Assembly: GCA_028284325.1 (NCBI GenBank)
Contig: JANQRX010000003.1
Coordinates: forward strand, 248,001-312,000
DNA: 64,000 nt
From: Bauldia sp.
GTDB lineage: Bacteria; Pseudomonadota; Alphaproteobacteria; Rhizobiales; Kaistiaceae
Direction: 5' to 3'
Positions 18,252-29,961 of this stretch are shown here, one piece after another. The position numbers and the translations under genes were made by a program. The stretch's first letter is position 1, and every line of letters begins with the position of its first letter. Below the pieces are notes generated by a model, which saw only the letters and a program-made list of their open reading frames with translations, searched no databases and was not told the origin of the DNA.

Positions 18252-19277
18252 CTATTGCGGCAGGGTCGACACCTCGTCATCCCACTTCTTGAGCAGCCGC
18301 TTGCGCTCGTCCGACGAGCCGTACTTGGCGAAGTCGTAGTCGATCAGCTTGATCATCGACATGTCAGGCGCGCTGGGCGAAGTCTCGGCGCCCATGTTGG
18401 AAGGCACCTGAAACGCATTGACCTGGAGCGCCAGGTTCTGCGCCTCGGCGCTCAGCGCCCAGTCGTAGAACCTCTTGGCCTCGTCCATGTTGCGCGCACC
18501 GGCAATGATCGACATGGAACCGATCTCGTACCCGGTCCCCTCGCAAGGCGCGACCACCTTGATCGGGAAACCGGCGACCGCCTGCTTGACGGCATCGTGC
18601 ATGAACACGATGCCGATCGTGTTCTCGCCGCGGCCGGCGGCCTTGATCGGTGCGGAACCCGACTTGGTGTACTGGTTGATGTTGACGTGCAGGCCCTTCA
18701 TGAAATCGAACCCATCGTCCTCACCGAAGATCTGCACCATGGATGCAAGCGTCGTATACGCCGTGCCTGAGGAGTTCGGATTGGCCATTTGCACGTGGCC
18801 TTTGTACGCCGGTTTCAGCAGATCCTCCCAGCAGGCCGGTTCCGGCAGGTTGTTCGCGGCCACCAACTCGGTGTTGTAACCGTAACCCAGAGCGCCGGAG
18901 TAGATGCCGATTGTGCGGTTGCCGGCGCTCTCCGCCTGCGCGATCGCCCAGGGATGCAACTGGTCGCGCATTGGCGAGACGTAGACCTCCGTCAGTCCCT
19001 CCTCGGCTGCCTGCAGGTGCGGATCGCCCGTGCCGCCCCACCAGATGTCGCCCTTGGGATTCGACGCTTCGGCTCTGACCTGCGCAAACGTCTCGCCGGA
19101 GGACTTCCGGGTCATGTTGACATCGATACCGGTAGCTTCTTCGAAACTGCGCGCCATCAATTGGCACCAGTCTTCCTGTGCGCTGCAGTAGTAGGTGAGC
19201 TTGTCGGCATAGGCCGCGCCTGACGCCATGCAAACGGCCGCCGCGACCGTTCCGAGAACTAGGTTCGTCTTCTTCAT
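18252..19277 (-). CDS. ABC transporter periplasmic binding protein (AfuA/FbpA-like)
   Basis: A 341-residue protein with a signal peptide (residues 1-24, cleavage after AYA) and a type II periplasmic binding fold (LTYYCSAQEDWCQLMARSF, GDIWWGGTGDPHLQA, YKGHVQMANPNSSGTAYTT). The family includes iron(III) binders and AfuA, which binds hexose phosphates. The adjacent tyrosines that bind iron in FbpA are not evident. An MHD motif (residues 226-228) and Glu246 lie in the ligand cleft region, which leaves a sugar-phosphate or other organic phosphate ligand possible. Start ATG 19277 has a strong GGAGGAAG site; an in-frame start nine codons upstream is less likely. First gene of the transporter operon. 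Confidence 0.88.
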   Translation of the reverse strand: MKKTNLVLGTVAAAVCMASGAAYADKLTYYCSAQEDWCQLMARSFEEATGIDVNMTRKSSGETFAQVRAEASNPKGDIWWGGTGDPHLQAAEEGLTEVYVSPMRDQLHPWAIAQAESAGNRTIGIYSGALGYGYNTELVAANNLPEPACWEDLLKPAYKGHVQMANPNSSGTAYTTLASMVQIFGEDDGFDFMKGLHVNINQYTKSGSAPIKAAGRGENTIGIVFMHDAVKQAVAGFPIKVVAPCEGTGYEIGSMSIIAGARNMDEAKRFYDWALSAEAQNLALQVNAFQVPSNMGAETSPSAPDMSMIKLIDYDFAKYGSSDERKRLLKKWDDEVSTLPQ

Positions 19278-19580
19278 TTTTGCTTCCTCCAGTCTAGGCG
19301 CCAACGATCCCCCTCTTACGTCGAATTGTCAAAACCGAAGACGTCGCCGATCGATCCCCCAGGTGACGCGGCCAACGGGTTTCGTCGCAGCGACAACCGC
19401 GGCGCGACGGAAGGACGCGCCCTACGCCGGGATCGCCAGGTCCGCCGCGCCGGAATCCCCAGACGGACTCTTTGTTCCGGTCAATCCACTAGGTTGTGCA
19501 CCCGGAAACGCCGGACGCCGCCTGTCCGATGGGACGGGCGGCGCCGGTCGGGGGGTGGGGGCGGGAGCGGTCGGCGGGCG
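19278..19580. promoter_or_regulatory. Intergenic region upstream of the transporter operon
   Basis: These 303 bases separate the binding-protein start (19277) from the stop of the outer-membrane protein (19581). A minus-strand TTGACA at 19332-19327 could be the -35 element of the transporter promoter; the matching -10 about 17 bases downstream (GATCGT) is poor. The part near 19520-19580 is a G-rich tract with no coding potential that I can see. I find no Fur box or other named operator. Confidence 0.3.
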
Positions 19581-20423
19581 TCAGTACTTGACGACTTCCG
19601 GCATCTCGTACGGCTCGTAGTGATGCTTCTTGTCGAACTCGTAGCGAAGCGAGAACTTCAGATCGTGAGACGTGATGTTCTTGAAGATCATCGGATTGTA
19701 GATGCTGTTGGTGCCGTCGAAGGCGATGATATCGCCGCTCTGCGCACTTCCCAGATCCATGAAGCTGTAGCCGATATCCACGAACACATTGTCCGACACC
19801 GGAATGCCCAGCCCGGCGTGGAGCGCCCAGGCGAAGTTCCACTTTGAAGCGGCATTGGCGTAAGCGTGCGTCGGATAGCCGGTGGCGAGGTTGCCGGGCG
19901 TGGCATACGCGATGCCGGTATCCCTGAAGCTGTGGATGGTGTTGCGGCTGACGCCGATGCCGGCCCCGACATAGGGCGTGACGCCGTGCCACGTCCCGAG
20001 GTCGTAATAGCCGTTCAGCAGGAACGTCATCTCCGACTTCTTGGCGGTGTAGTTGTTGTACCTCGGATCGCCGTTGCCGTCGGTCCAGGTGTCCATGCCG
20101 TGGAAGCCGGCCTCGCCGCGCCATTCGCCGGTCACGTCGAACCGCCAATGGTCGCCCTTGCGGATGCCGATGCCGACGCCGAACGTCATGCCGCTTTCGA
20201 AGTTCTTGTCGACGATGACCAGATTGGTCGCGCTCGCGAAGCTCGCATTCTCAAGCGTGCGGACATGCTGGTTGGTCATGCCGATGTGACCGCGGAGATA
20301 CCAGGTCTTGGTTTTGATCTTCGGCGGCGGCGGTGGCGGGATCAGGTCCGCGGCGATGGCGGGCCCGACGGTGGAGACGATGAAAGCGCTGGCGATCAGC
20401 GCGGTGAAACGGAGACGACCCAT
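19581..20423 (-). CDS. Outer-membrane beta-barrel protein (Omp25/Omp31-like)
   Basis: A 280-residue protein. A signal peptide (residues 1-24, ending AIAAD) is followed by a short proline run (PPPPPPK). The rest is alternating amphipathic strands of a porin-like barrel: TWYLRGHIGMTN, FGVGIGIRKGDHWRFDVTGEWR, VTPYVGAGIGVSRN, NVFVDIGYSFMDLG, LKFSLRYEF. This is the form of the Omp25/Omp31 and OmpW-like surface proteins common in Rhizobiales. It does not end in the canonical C-terminal Phe but in VKY, aromatic as expected for BAM recognition. A CtrA-box match lies 78 bases upstream. Function is probably structural or permeability-related. Confidence 0.8.
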   Translation of the reverse strand: MGRLRFTALIASAFIVSTVGPAIAADLIPPPPPPKIKTKTWYLRGHIGMTNQHVRTLENASFASATNLVIVDKNFESGMTFGVGIGIRKGDHWRFDVTGEWRGEAGFHGMDTWTDGNGDPRYNNYTAKKSEMTFLLNGYYDLGTWHGVTPYVGAGIGVSRNTIHSFRDTGIAYATPGNLATGYPTHAYANAASKWNFAWALHAGLGIPVSDNVFVDIGYSFMDLGSAQSGDIIAFDGTNSIYNPMIFKNITSHDLKFSLRYEFDKKHHYEPYEMPEVVKY

Positions 20424-20500
20424 GACAAACCCTCTTCACACAACAACGGCAACCGGACGGACGCCGACCTGATTGCTTGGAGAAATCTGCCGCGGAAAGC

Positions 20501-20516
20501 TTAATTCATGCTTAAC
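20501..20516. promoter_or_regulatory. Candidate CtrA box upstream of the outer-membrane protein
   Basis: The sequence TTAA-TTCATGC-TTAAC matches the full CtrA consensus TTAA-N7-TTAAC exactly. It lies 78 bases upstream of the outer-membrane barrel start in an AT-rich part of the interval. CtrA is the response regulator that times transcription in the alphaproteobacterial cell cycle, and it often controls envelope genes. A second near-repeat (TTAAC at 20526) has the wrong spacing. Confidence 0.55.
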
Positions 20517-20639
20517 TACGTTCCTTAACCGTGTTTATTTAGGTTAATGGAGTGTAAATCTACGCCTGATTGGCAGAATGACTTGGAGAAAACTTTCGCA
20601 AACGTAAACTTCGGCGACTTGGCCGTCGGAGAAAACGCC

Positions 20640-20667
20640 AAAAAAAGAGGGCCGCGAACGGCCCTCT
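20640..20667 (-). terminator. Rho-independent terminator of ftsH
   Basis: On the minus strand, AGAGGGCCG-TTCG-CGGCCCTCT forms a perfect 9-bp stem capped by a stable TTCG tetraloop. It is followed directly by seven T residues (20646-20640). It begins 29 bases after the ftsH stop codon. This is a textbook intrinsic terminator for the ftsH transcript. Confidence 0.93.
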
Positions 20668-20695
20668 CGGTAACGACATAAGGTCTTCGGCGCGA

Positions 20696-22612
<1,917 letters not shown>

Positions 22613-22664
22613 GTCGGTCCCTTACGGCACGCGTCACGTGCCGGCGCTTGCGGCGGTGAGTGTT

Positions 22665-22693
22665 AAGATAGGTGTTCGACCCCTGGAAGCCAA
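22665..22693 (-). promoter_or_regulatory. Candidate sigma-70 promoter of ftsH
   Basis: On the minus strand TTGGCT (22693-22688), a 17-base spacer and TATCTT (22670-22665) make a good housekeeping-type promoter. It lies about 53 bases upstream of the ftsH start, inside the 145-base gap after tilS. A heat-shock (RpoH) promoter is not clearly visible. Confidence 0.45.
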
Positions 22694-22757
22694 TAAAAAC
22701 AAGCGCTCTATCACGGCCGCATGACCACAAGGTGAATGCGCCTTGCCGGCCTCCCGA

Positions 22758-24101
22758 TCATAATTCGGGGAAAAGGCGGGGCCTTCTGGCCCTCTCGCCG
22801 ACCACACATCGCACGGTCACCCATCCCGATCCGGCCTCCGGGTACCCGATCGAGGGCACGGCGACGACCGTATCGTCGATCCAAACGGCCGGCAGCGCGC
22901 CGAGCACGCCAGCGGCACCGCCGCGGGCCCCGATCGCCCGACGTCCCGTGTCGCCCAAAGCGGCAAGCCGTGCGCCCGGCGGCGATTGGTCGCCGGTTGT
23001 CACCTCGAAGCGTCGATCCCACAACGCGACGCCGGGCTCAAGCGGTTGCCAGGGGAGCCCCAGGCGGCCGCGCTCGCGCCAGAGCTTCGCCTCGCCGCCG
23101 CGGCTCGATACCACCACGCCCGCCAGCGTGCGCCGCCAGGTGCCGCCGCCGGCGATGGCATCGACGATCGCGCTGAGCCGCTCGAACCGCGGTGCTGCCT
23201 GTCCGCCGCCGACGGCGGAAAGGAGGCGTTCAACGGCGCGCAGACGCACGGCGGCAGCCGCCGTCTGAAAGCGTGACCGAGACAATGTGGCCAAACCCAG
23301 GTCGTCGAAGGTGACCGCCTCGTCGATGAGAGCCGTTGCGGCAACGTCGATCGCGTCGGCCGCGTCGGTCAGGCGGACGGCCGCGGATGCCAGGCCGCCG
23401 GGGTCGAGGCCCAGCGGGGCCAGGTCCGGCATTGCGGAGCGCACGCGCGCACGCGCGAAGCGTTGGTCGCGGTTCATCGGATCGTCCACGGGCGAGAGCC
23501 CCGCGGCGCGCGCGGTGGCCGCAAGGCGTGCGCGGGGCACGCTCAGGAGCGGTCGCGCCACCACCAGACCGTCGAGATCGATCGCCGGTCGCATGGCGGC
23601 GAGGCCGAAGACGCCGGCGCCCCGCGCCAGGCGCAGGAGCAGCCCCTCGGCAACGTCGTCGCGGTGATGCGCGAGCACGAGGTGGTCGGCCTCCAGAGCG
23701 CGCGCCGCCTCGACGAGCAGACGGTAGCGCGCCGTGCGCGCCGCCGCCTCGATGTTGGTTTGCGGGCGCGGCCCCTCCCACACCAGTTGCCGACACGAAA
23801 ACCCGTAACGTTCGGCCGCGCTGACGACCATGGCGGCCTCGGCAGCCGATCCCTCGCGCAGGCGATGGTCGACCGTCAGGACATGAACATCCGGCCGTCG
23901 GCGGCGTCGGCGCCAACCCGCGACCAGCGCCAGAAGCGCGAGCGAATCCGGTCCGCCCGAGACCGCGAGCGCGAGCCGGCGAACGCCGACGAACGGTGCC
24001 AGGAGCGCGTCGCGTTCGGCCGCATTCAGCGGACCGCCGCGATCAGCAGGCGGCAACGGCTTGTTCGGAGAGCACCCGCTGGCGCAGCGCGTTCGAGGCA
24101 T
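22758..24101 (-). CDS. tilS: tRNA(Ile)-lysidine synthase
   Basis: A 447-residue enzyme that attaches lysine to cytidine 34 of the tRNA-Ile that reads AUA, using ATP. The N-type ATP pyrophosphatase P-loop SGGPDS is at 48-53. LTVDHRLREGSAAEA and LVLAHHRDDVAEGLLLRLARG are characteristic of TilS. The C-terminal ~200 residues form the tRNA-binding part. The ATG at 24101 is the only upstream ATG and overlaps cpoB by 59 bases. A CTG at 24029, giving LNAAERD, would remove the overlap and match usual N-termini better, so the start is uncertain. Confidence 0.92.
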   Translation of the reverse strand: MPRTRCASGCSPNKPLPPADRGGPLNAAERDALLAPFVGVRRLALAVSGGPDSLALLALVAGWRRRRRRPDVHVLTVDHRLREGSAAEAAMVVSAAERYGFSCRQLVWEGPRPQTNIEAAARTARYRLLVEAARALEADHLVLAHHRDDVAEGLLLRLARGAGVFGLAAMRPAIDLDGLVVARPLLSVPRARLAATARAAGLSPVDDPMNRDQRFARARVRSAMPDLAPLGLDPGGLASAAVRLTDAADAIDVAATALIDEAVTFDDLGLATLSRSRFQTAAAAVRLRAVERLLSAVGGGQAAPRFERLSAIVDAIAGGGTWRRTLAGVVVSSRGGEAKLWRERGRLGLPWQPLEPGVALWDRRFEVTTGDQSPPGARLAALGDTGRRAIGARGGAAGVLGALPAVWIDDTVVAVPSIGYPEAGSGWVTVRCVVGERARRPRLFPEL

Positions 24102-24945
24102 CCGGATAGCGCTTCAGAACCGTCGCGTAGGTGGAGCACGCGGCTTCACGTTCACCAAGACCGGCCAGCGACAGGCCGAGCTTCAGCAACGTGTCGGGAC
24201 CCTTGGCGCTCGCCGGATAGCTGTTGAAGCCGGCCAGAAACTCGTCGGCGGCTTCGCGGTAGAGCCCGCGGGCGAAGTAGCTCTCTCCGATCCAGAACTG
24301 GGCGTCGGGCGCCCGTGCATCCGCGGGAAAGGCGGCCAGGAATTCGCGAAACGCGGTTTCGGCGCCGGGATAGTTGCCGGTCAGCAGGAGATCGTAGCCG
24401 CGTTGGTAGTCGCGGACGGGATCGCCGGTCAGGCCCCCGCCGGCCGCAGGTGCAACGGCCACCGTCTCTTGCGGAGCGGGAAGCTGCGGCGGCGAGCCGG
24501 CCTCGTTGCCGCGCGCCAGCGCCGACAGGTCGAGCGGCTGGCTGGCGCCGCCGACGGTAGCGCCCGAGGTTGCGGGCGCCAGCGTACCGGCGTTGCCGAT
24601 TTGTTGGGCGCTGGCCGGCGGCGTCGGCAGCGGCGCGGCCGCCTGTGGCGCGGGTGCGATCGACTGCGACCCAGCACCGCCTTCGAGCTCGCCGAAGCGG
24701 AAATCCGAATCCGCCTGCATACGCTGGAGCTGATCGAGGAGCTGGCGGACCTGGAACTGTAGTTCCTCGACCTGACCGGTCAGCGTGCGCATCTGCGCCT
24801 CGATGCGATTGAACCGCTCCGCGTCGGACGACTGAACGGTCACGACGTAGCTGGGCTCGGCGGCCGGCCGGTTGACCGGCCACGCCGCATCGCCGGGCGT
24901 TGCCGCCGCACCGGCGAGGATGAGGCTGAGGACAAGAGTGCGCAT
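24043..24945 (-). CDS. cpoB: Cell division coordinator CpoB (YbgF)
   Basis: A 300-residue periplasmic protein that, in E. coli, links Tol-Pal to peptidoglycan synthesis at the septum. A signal peptide (1-20, ending GDA-A) is followed by a trimerising coiled coil at about 45-85 (RFNRIEAQMRTLTGQVEELQ). Then comes a Pro/Ala-rich linker (90-175) and a C-terminal tetratricopeptide domain (DYQRGYDLLLTGNYPGAETAF, onward to GERE). I use ATG 24945 because the signal peptide starts there. It follows pal by 120 bases at the end of the tol operon. Confidence 0.93.
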   Translation of the reverse strand: MRTLVLSLILAGAAATPGDAAWPVNRPAAEPSYVVTVQSSDAERFNRIEAQMRTLTGQVEELQFQVRQLLDQLQRMQADSDFRFGELEGGAGSQSIAPAPQAAAPLPTPPASAQQIGNAGTLAPATSGATVGGASQPLDLSALARGNEAGSPPQLPAPQETVAVAPAAGGGLTGDPVRDYQRGYDLLLTGNYPGAETAFREFLAAFPADARAPDAQFWIGESYFARGLYREAADEFLAGFNSYPASAKGPDTLLKLGLSLAGLGEREAACSTYATVLKRYPDASNALRQRVLSEQAVAAC

Positions 24946-25065
24946 GACCGAACCGTGTTGGGCCGGATCGTGCCGGCCGAGATCGTCCAAACGGAAGCCG
25001 TCGTAGCATACCGCAGGACAGTTCGGCCAAATTTTGGCGAGCGCGGCGCTACGCCGCGCGGCTCG

Positions 25066-25566
25066 TCAGCCGCTGCTGCCGAGGAGCGTCACCGCACGAC
25101 GATTCTGCGACCAGCAAGAGATGTCGTTGCAGACCGCGACCGGGCGCTCCTTGCCGAAGGAGATCGTGTTGATCCGGTTGGCGGTAACGCCGCGTGCCAT
25201 AAGGTAATCCCGGGCCGCGGTGGCGCGACGGGCCCCCAGCGCGATGTTGTACTCGCGTGTCCCGCGCTCGTCGGCATGCCCTTCCATGGTGATGGCGAAG
25301 TTCGGATACTGGTTCAGCCACTGCGCCTGCCGATCGAGGGTCGACCGCGCCTGGGCCGTCAGCTCGGCCGAGTCCGTCTCGAAGAACACCCGGTCACCGA
25401 CGTTGACGACGAAATCCTGGGACGATCCGGCGATCGCCTGGCCGCCGCGGATGCCGGAGGTCAGCGCGATCGAGTCGTCGGAGGTTGTGCGCGAGCAGGC
25501 CGCCAGCGTCATCAGCGCCAGAATGCCCGCGGCACGGACGATCTGGCGGATTGGCAATTGCAGCAT
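25066..25566 (-). CDS. pal: Peptidoglycan-associated lipoprotein Pal
   Basis: A 166-residue outer-membrane lipoprotein that anchors the outer membrane to peptidoglycan and works with TolB. The lipobox LAAC puts the lipidated cysteine at residue 24. The C-terminal OmpA-like domain (about 60-160) has the peptidoglycan-binding pattern EGHADERGTREYNIALGARR. A short linker with a DDSI-type sequence follows the lipid anchor. It lies between tolB and cpoB, the conserved order. Confidence 0.97.
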   Translation of the reverse strand: MLQLPIRQIVRAAGILALMTLAACSRTTSDDSIALTSGIRGGQAIAGSSQDFVVNVGDRVFFETDSAELTAQARSTLDRQAQWLNQYPNFAITMEGHADERGTREYNIALGARRATAARDYLMARGVTANRINTISFGKERPVAVCNDISCWSQNRRAVTLLGSSG

Positions 25567-25630
25567 CGGGGTAACTCCTCGTGCACCATGTTGCGCCCCG
25601 CCCGATCTACAGTGCCTTGGTTAAGTGGAG

Positions 25631-25649
25631 GTTCACCGGCGTGGTGAAC
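25631..25649. repeat. Inverted repeat between tolB and pal
   Basis: GTTCACC and GGTGAAC form a perfect 7-bp inverted repeat around five bases, starting 17 bases after the tolB stop on the minus strand. There is no T-tract. It may be an RNA processing or stabilising hairpin that sets the pal to tolB ratio; this is a guess. Confidence 0.35.
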
Positions 25650-25665
25650 AAACCCTTGCCCATCG

Positions 25666-26991
25666 TCACCGGTTCAGCGGCGACCATGCCGGATCGGACC
25701 CGAACGCCGGCAGTGGCACCTTGAACTCGCTCCGCGTGGCAAGATCGATGGTCCACAGTTCCGGCCCGCCATTGGGCCCTCGGGTCTCGCGGAAGAACAT
25801 GATCACGCGACCATTGGGCGACCAGGTCGGCCCCTCATTGTGGAATCCCTCCGTCAGGATGCGCTCGCCCGAACCGTCGGGGCGGATCACGCCGATGGCG
25901 AACTTCCCCTCATGCCGGCGGGTGAAGGCGATCAGGTCGCCACGCGGCGACCAGACCGGCGTGGAGTAGCTGCCGCGGGCAAACGTGATCCTCTGCGGGT
26001 TCGAGCCGTCCGCACCCATCACGTAGAGCTGCTGCGATCCGCCCCGGTCGGATTCGAACACTACCCGCTGACCGTCCGGCGAGTAGGACGGCGCCGTGTT
26101 GATCGCGGCCGTGTCGGTCAGCCGCGCCGCCTGGCCGGACTGCAGGTCGAGGGTGAAGATGTTGGCGTTGGCGTCCTGCTGCAGGCTCATGATGACGCGC
26201 CGGCCGTCGGGCGAGAAGCGCGGCGCGAATGTCATGCCCGGGAAATCGCGGATGAGCTGCTGGCGGCCGGTTTCGATGTTGAGGAGATGGACGCGCGGCG
26301 TCTCGCCGGCGTAGGACATGTAGGTGATTTCCTGGCTCGACGGATTGAACCGCGGGGTCAGGACCAGATCGTCGCCATTGGTCAGATACTGAACGTTGGC
26401 GCCGTCATAATCCATGATGGCGAGCCGTTTGACGCGTTGATCCTTGGCGCCGGACTCCTCCACGAACACAACGCGCGAATCGAAGTACCCCTTCTCGCCC
26501 GTCAGGCGTTCGTAGATCGCGTCGGCAACGAGATGGGCGACCCTTCGCCAGTTGTCGGGCCGGGTGAAGAACTGCTGGCCGGTGATCTGTTCGCCGGCGA
26601 GCACGTCCCACAGCCGGAAATCGACCTGCAGCCGGCCGTCGGCCGCGCGGCCGATCCCGCCGGCAACCAGCGCCTGGGCACCGACGACGCGCCAGTCGGC
26701 AAATCTCGGTATCTCGTCCGGCCCCACCCGCGCCTGCGAGAACGTCGCCGGATCGACCGGGGCAAACAAACCCGACCGCTGCAGATCGCTCGCCACCACG
26801 CTCGCGATGTCGGCAGCGAGATCCTGATCGCGGCCCCCACCGGTGAAGGCGGGGACGGCGATCGGCAGTGGCTGGACGTTACCGCGGGTGATGTCGATCT
26901 CGACCACCGCATGCGCGTCGCCCGCCGCCCACGCAACGGCGCCGCAGACCGCCAACACTGCTGCCGCCAAGCGCATCCGCATCGTTCGCAT
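25666..26991 (-). CDS. tolB: Tol-Pal system periplasmic protein TolB
   Basis: A 441-residue periplasmic protein. The signal peptide ends near residue 25 (GDAHA). An N-terminal alpha/beta domain (about 30-170) has the conserved start [20 protein letters not shown]. It is followed by a six-bladed beta-propeller built of PD40-like repeats ([47 protein letters not shown]). TolB binds Pal and TolA. The ATG at 26991 is chosen for its strong GGGAGGAAGG site; the longer frame runs back into tolA. Confidence 0.97.
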   Translation of the reverse strand: MRTMRMRLAAAVLAVCGAVAWAAGDAHAVVEIDITRGNVQPLPIAVPAFTGGGRDQDLAADIASVVASDLQRSGLFAPVDPATFSQARVGPDEIPRFADWRVVGAQALVAGGIGRAADGRLQVDFRLWDVLAGEQITGQQFFTRPDNWRRVAHLVADAIYERLTGEKGYFDSRVVFVEESGAKDQRVKRLAIMDYDGANVQYLTNGDDLVLTPRFNPSSQEITYMSYAGETPRVHLLNIETGRQQLIRDFPGMTFAPRFSPDGRRVIMSLQQDANANIFTLDLQSGQAARLTDTAAINTAPSYSPDGQRVVFESDRGGSQQLYVMGADGSNPQRITFARGSYSTPVWSPRGDLIAFTRRHEGKFAIGVIRPDGSGERILTEGFHNEGPTWSPNGRVIMFFRETRGPNGGPELWTIDLATRSEFKVPLPAFGSDPAWSPLNR

Positions 26992-27020
26992 CACCTTCCT
27001 CCCAATCGACGGCGGCGCCA

Positions 27021-28166
<1,146 letters not shown>

Positions 28167-28178
28167 ACCCCGGGATCC

Positions 28179-28625
28179 TCAGGGCTCGGGATCGGACAGC
28201 GCCACAAGCCCGATGTTGCGGAAGCCCGCGCCGTTGATCGTGCCCATCACCCGCATGATCGTGCCGTAGCTGGCCTCCCGGTCGCCGCGCACGTAGATGC
28301 GCTCGTCGCGCCCCGCGACAACCGCATCGAGGGCGGGCACCAGGTCGGCGAAGTCGATGGGGTTCTCCCCGACGAAGACCCGCCCGTCAGTATCGATGGT
28401 CACGGTCACGGGCTCCGCCTCCAGCGCCAGCGGCTGGGCCGGCGCCTCGGGCAGGTCGACGGGGACGCCGGCACTCAAGAGCGGCGCGGTGACCATGAAC
28501 ACGATCAGAAGGACCAGCATGACGTCGACGAACGGCGTGACGTTGATCTCGCTCATCGGCTCGGCGCGTCGCCGACGGCGGCCGCGGCGAGTCGAGCCCT
28601 GCGCCGACCGGACGCTGCCGGCCAT
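28179..28625 (-). CDS. tolR: Tol-Pal proton-channel subunit TolR
   Basis: A 148-residue ExbD/TolR protein. A basic N-terminal tail (STRRGRRRRRAEP) is followed by MSEINVTPFVDVMLVLLIVF, in which the aspartate of the transmembrane helix carries the proton. A periplasmic domain runs from about 60 to 148. The ATG at 28625 (MAGSVRS) lies two bases before the tolQ stop. An internal start at MSEINVTP would remove the basic tail. TolQ and TolR form the proton-driven motor for outer-membrane constriction. Confidence 0.96.
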   Translation of the reverse strand: MAGSVRSAQGSTRRGRRRRRAEPMSEINVTPFVDVMLVLLIVFMVTAPLLSAGVPVDLPEAPAQPLALEAEPVTVTIDTDGRVFVGENPIDFADLVPALDAVVAGRDERIYVRGDREASYGTIMRVMGTINGAGFRNIGLVALSDPEP

Positions 28626-28627
28626 GA

Positions 28628-29338
28628 TCAGACGCGCTCGTCGATCTGACGGCTGAGGATCGCCGAGAACTCGTCGGCGAAGCCCTCCAGCCGGTTCGAG
28701 ATCTTGGCGGCGTCGCTCGACAGCTTGTTGAAGGCGACCACGGCGGGAATGGCGGCCAACAGGCCGAGGGCCGTCGCCAGCAGCGCTTCGGCGATGCCTG
28801 GCGCCACGACCGCGAGCGCGGTGTTCTTCGACGTGGCGATCGCCTGGAAGCTGGTCATGATCCCCCAGACCGTACCGAACAGGCCGACGAAGGGCGCCGC
28901 CGACCCCACGGTCGCCAGAAACAGCAACCGCCGCTCCAACCGCTCGGTTTCGCGGCCGATGGTGACGTCGAGCACCTTGTCGATGCGGTTCTGCAGTCCC
29001 AGCGGCGAACTGGCGCCGGTCTCGAAGCTGCGTTTCCATTCACGCATGGCTGCGGCGAACACGGCCGCCATGGTGCCCGGATTCCGGCCTTTCACCGTCG
29101 CATAGAGATCTTCCAGCGAGCGCCCCGACCAGAACGCCGTTTCGAAACGGTCCATCTGGCGCCGGACCCGCCGGTAGAGAAACGTCTTGTTGATGATGAT
29201 GGCCCAGGTCCAGACCGAGGCGAGGAGCAGGCCGACGATGACGATCTTGACGACAATGTGCGCCTGGACGAACAGCGCCATCAGCGACAGGTCGCTGCCC
29301 GGCGCGGCCAGGATCACCTCGGTCACACTGTCTGGCAT
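28628..29338 (-). CDS. tolQ: Tol-Pal proton-channel subunit TolQ
   Basis: A 236-residue MotA/TolQ/ExbB protein with three transmembrane helices: about 22-45, 135-160 and 175-200. The conserved pore segments are VGSAAPFVGLFGTVWGIM and APGIAEALLATALGLLAAIPAV. It starts MPDSVTEV at 29338; the upstream extension of the frame is not conserved-looking. It leads the tolQRAB-pal-cpoB run. The 164-base gap before it holds a CtrA-box match and a dyad, which makes this gap the likely promoter. Confidence 0.96.
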   Translation of the reverse strand: MPDSVTEVILAAPGSDLSLMALFVQAHIVVKIVIVGLLLASVWTWAIIINKTFLYRRVRRQMDRFETAFWSGRSLEDLYATVKGRNPGTMAAVFAAAMREWKRSFETGASSPLGLQNRIDKVLDVTIGRETERLERRLLFLATVGSAAPFVGLFGTVWGIMTSFQAIATSKNTALAVVAPGIAEALLATALGLLAAIPAVVAFNKLSSDAAKISNRLEGFADEFSAILSRQIDERV

Positions 29339-29460
29339 GGTCCGCCTTTCGAAGCGCTGGACGGGAAGGGCGTGCACCGACCGGTACCGCGTCCTCGCTG
29401 GCGGTCGTCGGCAGCGGCTATCTCGCCTCGAATTCTGTCAAAACGAGGGCGAGAAGACGC

Positions 29461-29478
29461 AGAAAACCGCTGTTTTCT
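29461..29478. repeat. AT-rich inverted repeat upstream of tolQ
   Basis: AGAAAAC-CGCT-GTTTTCT is a perfect 7-bp dyad, 13 bases from the CtrA-box match and 123 bases upstream of tolQ. It could be an operator or a terminator hairpin for ybgC; neither is shown. Confidence 0.35.
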
Positions 29479-29491
29479 AGCCGAAACAGGT

Positions 29492-29506
29492 TTAACGCCG
29501 GGTTAA
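29492..29506. promoter_or_regulatory. Candidate CtrA box upstream of tolQ
   Basis: TTAA-CGCCGGG-TTAA matches the CtrA core spacing (TTAA-N7-TTAA); the optional final C is T. It overlaps the last bases of ybgC and lies about 154 bases upstream of tolQ. Tol-Pal acts at division, so cell-cycle control would be sensible, but this is inference. Confidence 0.45.
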
Positions 29507-29961
29507 TCGTCGGCGCCGGCTTCAAAGCGCCGGCGCACGGCCGCGGGCAGGCGCGCCAACCGGTTGCGTCCGTCAACGAGGACAACTTCAACATCCGCCG
29601 CGACCAGCGTCTCCGCCGCACGGTGGACCGACTGCCGCAGCGCCACCCGTACGCCGGTCAATCGCGCAAGACGCGTGCGTACTTCCACGACTTCGTCGAT
29701 CCGCGCCGGCGCCGTGAAGTCGAGGGCCAGGCGGCGCACCGCAAACGCCAGTCGTTCGCCGTGCTCGCCGCGCGCCAGTCCGTCATGCCCGATCCCCAGG
29801 AGCCGGATGAAGTCGGACCGCCCGCGTTCCAGGAAACGTACGAACGCGCCGTGATAGACCACGCCGGAGAAATCCGTGTCCTCGAAGTAGACGCGGATCG
29901 GGAGGATGTGTTCGCCGCCCTCGATCCGGCCGGCGAGGTGCGGCCAGGCGTTACTCGCCAC
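29503..29961 (-). CDS. ybgC: Acyl-CoA thioesterase YbgC (tol-pal associated)
   Basis: A 152-residue hotdog-fold thioesterase. The signature [25 protein letters not shown] contains the catalytic aspartate of the 4-hydroxybenzoyl-CoA thioesterase family. No ATG is available. The GTG at 29961 gives a normal family length and overlaps the ruvB stop by 11 bases; the longer frame is antisense-like filler. YbgC hydrolyses short- or medium-chain acyl-CoA and associates with phospholipid synthesis; its link with Tol-Pal is positional in most bacteria. Confidence 0.9.
   Translation of the reverse strand: MASNAWPHLAGRIEGGEHILPIRVYFEDTDFSGVVYHGAFVRFLERGRSDFIRLLGIGHDGLARGEHGERLAFAVRRLALDFTAPARIDEVVEVRTRLARLTGVRVALRQSVHRAAETLVAADVEVVLVDGRNRLARLPAAVRRRFEAGADD

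Noticed and set aside
20512-20530. A second CtrA box next to the one at 20501
   Set aside because: The half-sites are separated by nine bases, not seven.
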